A stretch of 64,000 nt of DNA from Tritrichomonas musculus. Lineage: Eukaryota > Parabasalia > Tritrichomonadida > Tritrichomonadidae. This document shows positions 1-10,990 of the stretch, in pieces; position 1 is the stretch's first letter; each line of letters begins with the position of its first letter. A model generated the notes under the pieces. The model was not told where the DNA came from, did no database searches, and was given only the letters and a program-made list of their open reading frames with translations. The translations under genes and the position numbers were made by a program. Location: the NCBI GenBank assembly GCA_039105265.1, contig JAPFFF010000006.1, positions 5,270,001 to 5,334,000 of the forward strand. The letters are read 5' to 3'.

Positions 1-537
1 AGAAACAATTGCTGTATGCTGTTGTTTTGGTGGAATCTGTGGTTGTGGATAAGGTTTAATTGCCATCTGACAACTTCCTATAGTTACTTCTGTATGGCTC
101 ATTAAGAATGATGAGCAATATTTCGGATACTGAAATGTCACAAATGCATATCCATCGTTTTGAGGACTTCCTGGTTTCTGAATAGAAATTTCAGAGTGCT
201 TATCAAGTCTAAGGGCATAATAGAGATCTGATTTTGTGATGCCTTGAGTAATTCCATAAATAACAGCGGTAGATTTTGGCAACGGAGAATCTTCTACGGA
301 TTGAATATCAGTGAAATATCCATTTATCACAACATCAACATAATCTTCAAGGAAAAATTCGATTGATCTTTTCTCTTCAAAATAAACATAAGCTGAATTT
401 AAAGAATAATTTATATTTAAATAATGGTCCATACATTGAAAGATTACATGAATTGGTCCATATGGCTGGAATGCTTTTTTAATTTCTTCTATTGATATCC
501 CAGGTGGAAGATTTGTTACAATTAGTGGGGCTGTCAT
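1..537 (-). CDS. RRM RNA-binding protein (3' end outside window)
   Basis: The frame is open from an ATG at 537 on the minus strand to the window edge, giving 179 residues of an incomplete protein. Two RRM folds are visible. The first, about residues 4-70, has the RNP2-like strand LIVTNLP after the start and an RNP1-like NSAYVYFE. The second, about 94-165, has AVIYGI and GYAFVTF. The segment after it is Pro/Gln-rich (PYPQPQIPPKQQ). Tandem RRMs of this kind bind single-stranded RNA in splicing, mRNA stability or translation; nothing here says which. The gene is divergent from the gene at 600, with only 62 bp between the two ATGs, so they probably share a promoter region. RRM assignment rests on motif reading; the family within the RRM group is unknown. 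Confidence 0.8.
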   Translation of the reverse strand, partial: MTAPLIVTNLPPGISIEEIKKAFQPYGPIHVIFQCMDHYLNINYSLNSAYVYFEEKRSIEFFLEDYVDVVINGYFTDIQSVEDSPLPKSTAVIYGITQGITKSDLYYALRLDKHSEISIQKPGSPQNDGYAFVTFQYPKYCSSFLMSHTEVTIGSCQMAIKPYPQPQIPPKQQHTAIVS

Positions 538-573
538 CAATTTTCAAAATGTTAACTTTTTAAAAGCGATAAG

Positions 574-588
574 ACTTTTTCAAAAAGT
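574..588. promoter_or_regulatory. Palindrome ACTTTTTCAAAAAGT in a divergent promoter
   Basis: A perfect 15-bp odd palindrome lies in the 62-bp gap between two divergent start codons, 12 bp before the ATG at 600. The half-site CAAAAAGT recurs before other genes here (26692, 30115) and in the terminal repeats of the pogo element. A promoter role is inference from position and recurrence. Confidence 0.45.
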
Positions 589-599
589 TAATAAATTAA

Positions 600-1349
600 A
601 TGAAGCAAAGTACAAAGCTTGAAAAAGGTGGATGGACGCTTTCTCTTCGAAAAATGGCAATTGATGTGATGGATAAAATGATCTTACGTCCTGTTACTAT
701 CCTAATATCAGATCCTCGTAATGGTAATATTAATACATTTCAAGGTATTCGTGATAAACTCATGAGGAAAAAGTATGCTTATCTTGCAAATTGGAAGGAA
801 GATGTAATGAAAGTTTTTGCTATCGCGCGAAGTTCCAACGATCAATTAATAAATGATATTTGTACAGAACTTGAGCAATTTTTCAATAAAAAATACAGTA
901 TTTTAGAAGAGTTTAGCGAATTTAAGTTTAAGGATGTTTTATCGAGAGTATTAGGTAAAGAAGTATCAGACGAAACAGTAAATATCATAGAAAAAACAGA
1001 AGAAAATGTAAACAATATGGATCTAAGTAATGAACAAACTGTAGTTGTCCAGGGAAGCCAAAATATCAATGAATCTAATGAAATTAAAAATGATAATGAT
1101 CAAAATATCAATATTCTTGAATTTAATGTAGAAAATAACAATAATCAAATAGTTCAAGAAATACAAAAAGATGATAATCCTCAAGAAACCTCAAACAATT
1201 TTAATGATACGCCAATTGCGATTGAAGTTCAACAAGAAAATACCATCAATAATCAAGAATCTCAAAATATTAATATTCAAGAGCCACAAGAAAATCAAGT
1301 TAATGTAATTCAAGAAGGAAAAAATGAAATTCAAGATTTAAACATGTAA
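600..1349 (+). CDS. Bromodomain-like protein with Asn/Gln-rich tail
   Basis: 249 residues. Residues about 25-100 read like the second half of a bromodomain: the stretch TFQGIRDKLMRKKYAYLANW resembles the ZA-loop/helix B part (normally 'DLSTIKEKLxxxxYxS'), followed by a helix with DVMKVFAIARSSN, where bromodomains have the acetyl-lysine-binding Asn near 'NAxxYN', and a long last helix (ICTELEQFFNKK). The match is divergent, so acetyl-lysine binding is only suggested. From about residue 130 the protein is low complexity, rich in Asn, Gln, Glu and Ile. Short bromodomain proteins are common in trichomonads. Start chosen as the first ATG after the shared divergent promoter with the RRM gene. Without a profile search it should be treated as tentative. 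Confidence 0.6.
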   Translation: MKQSTKLEKGGWTLSLRKMAIDVMDKMILRPVTILISDPRNGNINTFQGIRDKLMRKKYAYLANWKEDVMKVFAIARSSNDQLINDICTELEQFFNKKYSILEEFSEFKFKDVLSRVLGKEVSDETVNIIEKTEENVNNMDLSNEQTVVVQGSQNINESNEIKNDNDQNINILEFNVENNNNQIVQEIQKDDNPQETSNNFNDTPIAIEVQQENTINNQESQNINIQEPQENQVNVIQEGKNEIQDLNM

Positions 1350-1573
1350 TAAATTGTTGTTTATGTTTTCCACGCACTTAACTTTATTTCATAAGATATA
1401 CCTTGTGAGTATTTATTTAGTATTATCACAATAAGTTATATTTATATTTATTTGATAAAATTTTGGATAGACTAAGATGCTCCTTTCTGTTTATGGTTTA
1501 TGTCTAACGAGTTGTAAAATATAATATTAGTGCAAATAAAATTTAAAAAACAATATAAAAAACAAAAATCAAA

Positions 1574-1939
1574 TTACTCAATATCATTCTGAGTTTTCAA
1601 TTCATCTATTTCTTTTTGTAGTATATCCATTCTATTAGTCATCATATTGGCAGTCCTTCTTAAAAAATCTAGTTGACAAATTAGTCTTTGAAAAATTTTT
1701 TCAAGCTTTTGAGATGATGGAAGAGATCCATAATTTAATGGATTGAAAGATGTACTAACACTTTTCATTGTTTGTGAACTGGCTTCCAAGTTACTAATTG
1801 AAGAGTTTGATTCTGTTGAGTCTGTATCATCATCATAATTTAATATTTGCATCTTAACTGTCGATGGTAAAGAATGATCTCTATTAGGTTCTTCGTCAAA
1901 TTCTTCTTCCTCCTCCTCAAAATCTTTTTGATATTCCAT
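1574..1939 (-). CDS. Small acidic coiled-coil protein, function unknown
   Basis: 121 residues. The N-terminus is very acidic (a run of Glu with Asp, residues 7-17), the middle is Ser/Thr-rich, and residues about 78-118 form a likely coiled coil (KLEKIFQRLICQLDFLRR, then MDILQKEIDELKTQ). I do not recognise a family. The predicted heptads and acidic head look like a real small gene, not a chance frame, and the flanks are much more AT-rich. It is convergent with the gene at 600 and about 210 bp outside the left end of the 13-kb transposon. A second overlapping minus frame (1840-2103) lacks protein-like composition and was left out. Confidence 0.55.
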   Translation of the reverse strand: MEYQKDFEEEEEEFDEEPNRDHSLPSTVKMQILNYDDDTDSTESNSSISNLEASSQTMKSVSTSFNPLNYGSLPSSQKLEKIFQRLICQLDFLRRTANMMTNRMDILQKEIDELKTQNDIE

Positions 1940-2161
1940 TTTGATGTTAAATTAATAAACGTTTTTAATTCTATAATAATTTTCAGTTTTATTGAAATTC
2001 TATCAGAAAAAAAAACAGAGAATTTGGAATAGAAGTATTGTGATTTATAATAATAATTTAGATTAAAAGATAAAATGAAATCTGCCTTTTCTGGTTGTGC
2101 CATTTGTAGTATATGGTGTACTACAAATATAGAGATGAAAGGTATGATAAAAGTTTTCTAT

Positions 2162-2300
2162 TAACCCTTACGGCCGTAGGCCGTAGTTGGAGAGATCCGT
2201 TGTCAAATCCGTAATTTTGCCGAAACCCCTCTATACAATTGCCGTATTTTATTTGGTCGATTTTGAGAAGAAATTAAATTATATTATTTTTTCAAATTCT
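2162..2300. repeat. Left end of the 13-kb hAT with ACGGC subterminal motifs
   Basis: Starts TAACCCTTACGGCCGTAGG and contains several CCGTA/TACGGC/TTGCCG copies within about 100 bp. The right end (15100-15212, reverse strand) has the same layout. These are probable transposase-binding sites; no gene is visible before 2454. Confidence 0.6.
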
Positions 2301-2453
2301 TTTGAGTTTAATTACTATAATTACTTGCTAGTAACTTTTTAATTACCAATTCGATAATAAATATCGGTAATTTGATATCGCTTTGATAAAATATTATTAA
2401 AAAAAAGCAATATTGTTTAAAGATTTTTAAACAAAAGCATTTCACTATTATTC

Positions 2454-3672
2454 ATGGGAGGACAATTTAGTTTACCAGTTGAAGGTTCTAATGCATCTAA
2501 AGAAGCGAAAAACGAAATTGATGAATATGCAAAAGTTGATCCATTCAATGATGAGGAAAGAAATGATATATTTCAAAATGAAAACTATGATGATCACGAA
2601 GAAAAGTTTCAATTATTCAAAAAAGAATATAAAGCCTTTTATGAAAAAAGAAAGTTAACGAATGATAAACTAATTAATACAGAAGTTAATGATAATGCTT
2701 CAAAGCTTAGATCAGAAATCAAAATTTTGATTATTGCTTCTTCGGAATTTAAAAATTCCTATGCAAGAGTAGATATTGATAAAGAAGACAAGTTTTATCC
2801 AGATGCTGCCGATTTATCTATGGCATTCCTAATTAGGCATTTAGCACATAATTGTTTATGTATTCCGTATGATCAAATACTTATTACATCATCATGCCTA
2901 AACAAATTCAGTATTCCCGATTTTGATTTTGGCAATTTTGAACAAGAAATATCAGATGATGTATTATCTCGAATGACATTTTCATATGACTCTAATGATT
3001 TTTTTCTTTCTCAAAGTGTTAATCTTGCACAAATTGAAAATAAGCAGATTAAATTCCTTGTCGATAAATCATATAAGAAAATTATTTTACCATTCAATTT
3101 CAATGTAATCAAGCGAAAACTCAATCCTACCAATGAAACAAAGTTATTTGTTTTTTTTTTTGGATCATGGATATATAGGAAACTTTGCAAATTATCCATT
3201 TCAAGATTATATCAGCCAACTTGTAAAACTTGAATGCAAACATTTTTATACATTTGTTGATTCATGTAATAGCTGTTCAATGGTTGAACTCATTAGAGCT
3301 AGTAATATATTTTGTTCTCTTTTCCCAAATTTTCCAGAAGAGTTTTCAACTTCTTTTATTCAATATTTAGGTACATTTGAAAAAGCTGATGATTCGTTTC
3401 GTTCTGTACTTGATAATGAAATTCTTTCAGAAATTATAAAAACAAATTTAGGAAAATCTAGTCCATATATTAATAGATGTATAGATAAAATTGGAATGGA
3501 GCTTAAAAAAGTTATTTCATATTCTGTAGACAAGAAAAACCAATTTTCGGAATTAATCAATATTTTAAGTTGTCTTAAGTCTGTTCCTTTTGTTCCTAAG
3601 TCATTTACCCAATTTCAAACTCACAACTTTTTCAGAAGACTGAAGAGTCTCCTCCATCTTACAGTTATATAA
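2454..3672 (+). pseudogene. C13-like (legumain/GPI8-type) cysteine peptidase, frame broken
   Basis: Two overlapping frames (2454-3233 and 3133-3672) read as one protein separated by a shift at an 11-T run (3151-3161). The first part holds a Rossmann-like strand and helix typical of clan CD peptidases (ILIIASSEFKNSYARVDIDK, later AADLSMAFLIRHL and IPYDQILI, compare legumain 'GIPDEQIV'). The second holds DHGYIGNF, matching the catalytic-His block (DHGxxG), and FVDSCNSCSMVE, matching the catalytic-Cys block of legumain (EACESGSM). So the catalytic pair is present but in different frames. The start follows TCACTATT, an initiator-like sequence, by a few bases. The last codons and the stop lie in the first copy of the 132-bp array. 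The T run could be a sequencing slip. It sits inside the hAT ends, so it may be a captured host gene. Confidence 0.6.
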
Positions 3673-5401
3673 GTTGATTCTATTCAACATCAGCATAACA
3701 TTATTTACTCAAATCTTCCTCACCTGCTCAAGTCATTTACCCAATTTCAAACTCACAACTTTTTCAGAAGACTGAAGAGTCTCCTCCATCTTACAGTTAT
3801 ATAAGTTGATTCTATTCAACATTAGCATAACATTATTTACTCAAATCTTCCTCACCTGCTCAAGTCATTTACCCAATTTCAAACTCACAACTTTTTCAGA
3901 AGACTGAAGAGTCTCCTCCATCTTACAGTTATATAAGTTGATTCTATTCAACATTAGCATAACATTATTTACTCAAATCTTCCTCACCTGCTCAAGTCAT
4001 TTACCCAATTTCAAACTCACAACTTTTTCAGAAGACTGAAGAGTCTCCTCCATCTTACAGTTATATAAGTTGATTCTATTCAACATCAGCATAACATTAT
4101 TTACTCAAATCTTCCTCACCTGCTCAAGTCATTTACCCAATTTCAAACTCACAACTTTTTCAGAAGACTGAAGAGTCTCCTCCATCTTACAGTTATATAA
4201 GTTGATTCTATTCAACATCAGCATAACATTATTTACTCAAATCTTCCTCACCTGCTCAAGTCATTTACCCAATTTCAAACTCACAACTTTTTCAGAAGAC
4301 TGAAGAGTCTCCTCCATCTTACAGTTATATAAGTTGATTCTATTCAACATCAGCATAACATTATTTACTCAAATCTTCCTCACCTGCTCAAGTCATTTAC
4401 CCAATTTCAAACTCACAACTTTTTCAGAAGACTGAAGAGTCTCCTCCATCTTACAGTTATATAAGTTGATTCTATTCAACATCAGCATAACATTATTTAC
4501 TCAAATCTTCCTCACCTGCTCAAGTCATTTACCCAATTTCAAACTCACAACTTTTTCAGAAGACTGAAGAGTCTCCTCCATCTTACAGTTATATAAGTTG
4601 ATTCTATTCAACATCAGCATAACATTATTTACTCAAATCTTCCTCACCTGCTCAAGTCATTTACCCAATTTCAAACTCACAACTTTTTCAGAAGACTGAA
4701 GAGTCTCCTCCATCTTACAGTTATATAAGTTGATTCTATTCAACATCAGCATAACATTATTTACTCAAATCTTCCTCACCTGCTCAAGTCATTTACCCAA
4801 TTTCAAACTCACAACTTTTTCAGAAGACTGAAGAGTCTCCTCCATCTTACAGTTATATAAGTTGATTCTATTCAACATCAGCATAACATTATTTACTCAA
4901 ATCTTCCTCACCTGCTCAAGTCATTTACCCAATTTCAAACTCACAACTTTTTCAGAAGACTGAAGAGTCTCCTCCATCTTACAGTTATATAAGTTGATTC
5001 TATTCAACATCAGCATAACATTATTTACTCAAATCTTCCTCACCTGCTCAAGTCATTTACCCAATTTCAAACTCACAACTTTTTCAGAAGACTGAAGAGT
5101 CTCCTCCATCTTACAGTTATATAAGTTGATTCTATTCAACATCAGCATAACATTATTTACTCAAATCTTCCTCACCTGCTCAAGTCATTTACCCAATTTC
5201 AAACTCACAACTTTTTCAGAAGACTGAAGAGTCTCCTCCATCTTACAGTTATATAAGTTGATTCTATTCAACATTAGCATAACATTATTTACTCAAATCT
5301 TCCTCACCTGCTCAAGTCATTTACCCAATTTCAAACTCACAACTTTTTCAGAAGACTGAAGAGTCTCCTCCATCTTACAGTTATATAAGTTGATTCTATT
5401 C
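3599..5401 (+). repeat. 132-bp tandem array A1, about 13.7 copies
   Basis: Copies start at 3599 and every 132 bp after (3731, 3863, 3995 ... 5315). They are almost identical; the main variable site is CAACATCAGC versus CAACATTAGC. Each unit contains an inverted repeat AGACTgaagAGTCT that could form a hairpin. No frame stays open through the units, although 132 is a multiple of three. The array ends abruptly at GATTCTATTC. It is the exact reverse complement of array A2 (12401-14955). Confidence 0.97.
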
Positions 5402-5531
5402 CACATAAACATATGTTTATGTTATTTGTCAAATATCATGAAAATATTATAATATTATAATATTAAAAAATTTGTAAAATTATGTTAACAAAAGTCCAGT
5501 TAGATGTTTATTAAGAAGACTATTCCAATAT

Positions 5532-7372
5532 TTACTCTCCAAAAATTTTTAATCTCATCGGATACTTTCTTTTGTAACGTGAGGTCACTTTAATGGTTGA
5601 CAAAGCAATGAAAAGGTCACCAAGCATTGATTTGTTGTAATCTGTCATGATTGATTTGATTTGGCTGAATGCCCTTTCAATCATAGATTCTGAAGCTGGG
5701 AGTGTAATTAAGCATAATGCAACGCAAACGAATGTTTTCAAAGGAATTGGTTCTCCTCTGTTCACATGGGCAATATTTGCCTTTTTATCCATTAGCGACT
5801 TCCAATAAGCTAGTGGATCTTCGCCCGTGTTGAAAACAACATAATCCAAGTAAAAGTCGAACAAAGCAGGAAGGAAATGAGTATCTGCACTGAATTTTTG
5901 TCCCAAAATACGAGTGATTTCAAGAAACTTTTCTTTCAGAGATGCTCTTGTTTTTCTTTTTTCCTGGTCATTAGGTAATATCCTGAAAGCTTCCAAACCT
6001 TCTGCCGTAAATATGAAGGCCAGATGAGCAAGTGTTAAGTCAGCTGTCGTTTCAAATCTTTTTTGAAACTTATCCAAAAGTTCTTGAGCCACAAAATTAT
6101 TCTGGTTTGCTAGTGCTTGGAGTTTACTTTTCACTTCTGTCACGGCAACATATATACATCTTGTTGGAGATTTAAATCGCCTTCAATTTGATCGGTGAAA
6201 GATGTAATCACTGCTAATGGTTCAACGAACACTTTCCATTCTTTTGGAACAGCTTGAATGGGTGGGAGTTCTACTGGCTTAGGTTCCTTTTTCTTCTTTC
6301 CTTTATTTGAAGCAAAGAGAATAGTCTCGGTTTGGAATCTTTGATTCTCTTGCTCAATATAATGAACAAGCCATTTATTAATTGTTGACTCATGTTGGAT
6401 TATGAAACTGGCACAGCTATGCAAAGTGTTCCATCGGGTCGCAATGAATTTGGGAATTTTCATTGGGCAATATTGTTTAAAATCTGCACTTTTGTCAGAC
6501 ATAAACTTGAGTAATGTTATGACATTACTCATGAATTCCTGCATAAAAGGTAATTCGTCAATTAAATCTTTGATTGAAAGCTGGGAAGTATGAGCAGCAC
6601 AGGCGCAGCGTAGTACTTCTTCACCAATGAGAGCTTTAAGTGTAAAGCTGTTATTATCATCAGCATTGGTGATTGCACATTTTAATGATGCTGCATTGTC
6701 ACTGACAATTGAGCTGATGGAAATGCCGTGTTTCGAGCATTGTTTAATTGTATCGGAAATGGCAATGGCTAGTGTCTTTCCTTTTTGATCGTCAACATGC
6801 TTGAAGCCAGCAAGACGAAGGCCACAATGATCAACGAGGACAAATCCATATATATGGAGAGAAATCAAAGTGGCTCCATCAATAGCAAGGCCACAAGTGT
6901 GATTTTGTAAATCTTGAATCCCTTGATGAAGCAGATTTGAAGAATGCTCGAGAATCAGGTTTCGCAAGAAGTCTTTCATTGGGATGATGAAACCTGGATT
7001 CAAAGTGTGAATGAAGTTCTCCCAAGCAGGTGATTCAAGCTGAGTGTAGGGGATATTCATTTCGGCAATGAGCTCGATAAGCGCCTTGTGCTCTAGTGAT
7101 ATATTATCTTTGTCTTTCTTTGGATAAATTATAATGGGATCAACTGCTTCTTGAGGTACAGTGGTTCCTTCTTCCAGCCCAAAAGCTTGTAAATTGGTCA
7201 TGTATTTCTGTGATCTAGTGTTTCTCAATCTTTCAAGACATGCGGCACAATGGGCTGCAGCATTTGATGAATTTCTATATACACCTTTGCATATTTCGCA
7301 TCTGAATCTATAGACATTTTTACCTCCTTTGGTTCGATGATCAAGCTCTAGTTGAGTCCAGTACTTTTGCAT
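5532..7372 (-). pseudogene. hAT transposase, split by one frameshift
   Basis: Two minus-strand frames overlap by 4 bases (6140-7372, 410 aa; 5532-6143, 203 aa). The first has an N-terminal BED-like zinc finger (CEIC then HCAAC, residues about 26-45), then the RNase H-like core of hAT transposases: CGLAIDGATL (first Asp), SSIVSDNAASL (second Asp), the C..H motif RCACAAHTSQL, and ATRWNTLHS. The second carries the C-terminal dimerisation block ASESMIERAFSQIKSIMTDY. Order and spacing fit the hAT superfamily (Ac/Tam3/hobo). The frame change falls near 6143 in the middle of the insertion domain. The enzyme would excise and insert the element by recognising its ends and subterminal repeats. Because it is interrupted, mobility would need another copy, or the shift is a sequencing error. 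Confidence 0.85.
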
Positions 7373-9433
7373 CTTTGTATAAAAAATGAAATGAAATTAG
7401 GCAAAACGTATATCGAACTTTTTGTATTACTTTTGCCTCTATATTTTGAATGCATTGCTTCGGCATTGTACAAATTTAAACGCACATAATAAATAAACCG
7501 TCTAAATTGAAAACGTACTAAATTTAGATACATATTCCTAAGTAAATAACTTTCTTTTATTATATATGTGCATCTTCTGTGTTTTCTATATTTATACAAG
7601 TTTTTCTTTCAAGATTTTTGTTTTATCTTCTAAATTAAGATACTCTTTATCGTTCTGACCAAATAAAAACACAATATTAAATATATCTTAATTTATTTTT
7701 ATCTTGGTTTTGATAACTTAAGTTAGCTGATATATCAAATTAATAGGATTATTAAATATTCAAATTTATCTGATATATCAGATGCATTCTGAATTATAAA
7801 TTGATATAACAGCCATGAATAGTTGTTATCTCGGAGTCATTTTACCGAAAGATCTTTAAGATATTTTTCTGAATAATAAACTTTTATATAAGCAATAAGT
7901 TTTGGTGACGCTTTTTGAAATCTTAAAAGTTAAAAATCTTAAATACTGATATTATTAATAACCTCATAGAGCATTATTGTTATGTATTCATTTGTTTTTT
8001 TTTTTTTCATATAATCATCGAGCAGATTACAATCCAGTCGATTAAATTTGATTTAAGAGTATTATTGCTATATAGATCTGCATTGAGTTTAGCTAAGATT
8101 TCCGAATTTACATTTCCATTTAGCTAAAACAATGAAACGATATTGTTAACATCATTTTATTCAGTATGTTTGGATATAAACTGCAGTAAGTGGAGAAATA
8201 ACAGTTTAGTATGATCATTGATATGTTGTAATCAACCAAACGCAAACATATATTTTTTAAAATGCACTGTTAACAGTAAATTATTTGGTAATAGATGCAT
8301 TGAACGTAGTATTTATTATTTTCAAATTTGAATTGATGATATATTGTTGAGAGTACCATGCTAAATATATAATAAATAATATATATACATAAATACCTGA
8401 GAAGTTGTCGGAATATACAGGAGTTTGATTGTTCTTACCTTGATTTTTATAGTACTAGAACAATTACAATGATTCATAAGATGTTACACTTGTTCCAGAT
8501 ATTCTGTTTTATAGTTATTTGTAGATATAATTTTGTACTTTTATGATTTTTGCAAAAGTTCAACTTTTTGATTTATAAGATATAGAATATATCCATATTT
8601 CTTGAAGAATTGGAATTTATGATGCAAAGTTTATGTTATACAATTGAATATATTCCGAAATGTTATAATAGTCATATTTATCTTCTAATTGTCAAGCAAG
8701 ATAAATATACTATCTTACAATTTATTTGAATACCTCTCATACCTTTTTGATTTATTGTATAAATTTATTATTTTTTTAATGATTTTGTTAATATATGTCT
8801 ATTTGTTCTGATATACTTCAATTGGTCTCTTTTCGATATTACCGCAACTGAAATTTGATATTATCCTGAAATTCATGATTCTTGAAACAAATAACAGAAT
8901 TCCTATTATATATTGTGTTCAAATTTTCAGACAATATATATTTGTATATATTTATTCTAGCTTTATCTTGATTCAATTAATGGGAGAGCTTTTTTGAAGG
9001 ACCAGAAAGACGTTAAAGAATCACGCTAATCATATTTACTACTAGAAGGATTCATTTTTAAACATCCAAAAGGCTCCAAGTGGCTGTGAAATGGGCTCAT
9101 GTCTAGGCTTGGCGATAACAGAGCCTATTCTATGCTACTGTTCATAAGGAAAGTTTTTCTTGTCTGATTGACTTAAGCAAAGGTAATTGTGATTGTGACT
9201 GCATCATTTACGCTAGTGACATGGCTGACTCTGTTGAGAGATCAATATAAATATGGAAACCTACCAATATCCTGTATATATACACAGTATATAAAGATTC
9301 ACCTGTTTTCATCAGCTATATTCTAGTTCATATTTATTTTTCCTCATTAATGATCTTCTTCACAACTGAAGTTCATTATGCAAGTTTTCCAACTTCAAAT
9401 GTACGTCAGCTTTTTTCTTTCTCGTCACAGGAA
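7373..9433. other. AT-rich filler inside the 13-kb element
   Basis: About 2 kb with no credible gene on either strand. Frames are short and low in complexity. A 200-bp stretch near 9060-9260 has a more even base composition and codon-like texture but many stops, and may be an old coding remnant that I cannot assign. I saw no inverted ends or tandem structure. Confidence 0.5.
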
Positions 9434-10990
9434 TAGATATGCTAAGAAGGGATCCGCACTACGTGCTCCTCCCGTCCTTAGCCGTTTTGGACGTCGACTT
9501 CCCACGTCAGCGACAACACTGTTGATGGTCCAAAAACTATATTCTTCACTGGTAAATCGTAAACTGACACACTTTCGATTCAAACTATTTTTTTATCGTC
9601 ATATCATAATAATAATATGATGACCGAAATTGAATTCACAGTCGAACCAATCGATTCAGTTGAAACCATTGAGTCATAAGATCCCTCGAATGGTCACTTG
9701 CGTAGGATCATCTGCGTTGTAGGTCTATTATTTTTGGTTTTTACCGTTAAGAGTCGATCATAAATGCATATCACTAACGAACTTATCATAAACGATCCAT
9801 CTATAACACATGATGTAAACGATCCAACTATGACATCTGATGTGAACGATCCAGCTATGATATCTGATGTAAACGATCCAACTATGACATCGAAACTAGT
9901 AAATATCATTTACGAATCCATTTACGAAAACATTAACGACCTTATTATTAACGAATACATTTACGAAAACATTATCCAATACCATCTTTAACCACTTTTA
10001 ACGAGTTTCGTACGCGAATCCAATACTGGAGAATCCTGTTTCGATGTTGTCGACTTTAACCAAAAGTATAATGTATGTATGTGCGCGATCTGTGTTCTGT
10101 GTCAATTTCGTACCTAGCACGAATTTGTGATGCACTAGCATATGATTCGATAGGTTTATCTATATACTTAAACGATTTGGTGTGTGGATCATAGTATCTG
10201 GACTTGTAAGTATACGTGTCACTCTCTTCTGGTTTGGTAGTACTCTTTCGTGTAACTGTTCGTGATACGTTACAGAGTTAACCATTACGTTTGGTGAATC
10301 GTTTTGTCGATTGTGGTATATCTTCATTAAGTGTTCTACTATCGAACTTGCTAGCATTTGGATTACGACGAAAAAGGGTGTTAAGAGTCTTATAATCTTG
10401 TTTAGTTGTTAACTAGGTGATAGCTCGTTTAAGTAATACTAAGTCATCGGTTGTATATAACTCTTCGAGAGTTGGTTGTGATGTATTCTTGTTCTTACTC
10501 ATTTTGATCGAATTAAACTCACACATTTCTCGCACAAAAACAATACTATATTCACATTCAATGTCATAGTTGGATCGTTCACATCAGATGTCATAGTTGG
10601 ATCGTTTACATCATGTGTTATAGATGGATCGTTTATGATAAGTTCGTTAGTGATATGCATTTATGATCGACTCTTAACGGTAAAAACCAAAAATAATAGA
10701 CCTACAACGCAGATGATCCTACGCAAGTGACCATTCGAGGGATCTTATGACTCAATGGTTTCAACTGAATCGATTGGTTCGACTGTGAATTCAATTTCGG
10801 TCATCATATTATTATTATGATATGACGATAAAAAAATAGTTTGAATCGAAAGTGTGTCAGTTTACGATTTACCAGTGAAGAATATAGTTTTTGGACCATC
10901 AACAGTGTTGTCGCTGACGTGGGAAGTCGACGTCCAAAACGGCTAAGGACGGGAGGAGCACGTAGTGCGGATCCCTCCTTAGCATATCTA
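9434..10990. repeat. Foldback element with about 430-bp inverted arms
   Basis: The arms 9434-9862 and 10561-10990 are near-perfect reverse complements, starting TAGATATGCTAAG; one early difference is visible (AAGAAGGG versus AAGGAGGG). The arms are less AT-rich than their surroundings. At their inner ends both contain 27-bp direct repeats with the core AACGATCCAACTATGACATC (three to four copies). The centre (about 700 bp) holds coding-like sequence on the minus strand, interrupted several times, of a family I cannot name. No flanking duplication is visible. It could be a deletion derivative of a larger element with long terminal repeats that landed in the hAT. Near-identity of arms suggests it is young or homogenised. 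Confidence 0.8.
9764..9905 (+). repeat. 27-bp direct repeats in left foldback arm
   Basis: Four consecutive units of about 27 bp (ACGATCCAACTATGACATCTG and variants). They would encode a DVNDPTMTS-like repeat in one frame, but the frame is short and has no other support as a gene. Three matching units lie inverted at 10560-10640. Confidence 0.75.

Noticed and set aside
3599-5401. CRISPR-like array
   Set aside because: Units are contiguous 132-bp tandem copies without unique spacers; eukaryotic satellite structure explains them.
7348-7599. Minus-strand frame upstream of the first hAT transposase
   Set aside because: Overlaps the transposase start in another frame and has no recognisable motif; AT-driven frame.
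9378-9620. Small plus-strand frame entering the left foldback arm
   Set aside because: Its composition follows the arm; the mirrored arm gives an unrelated-looking frame (10841-11188), so neither is likely a gene.
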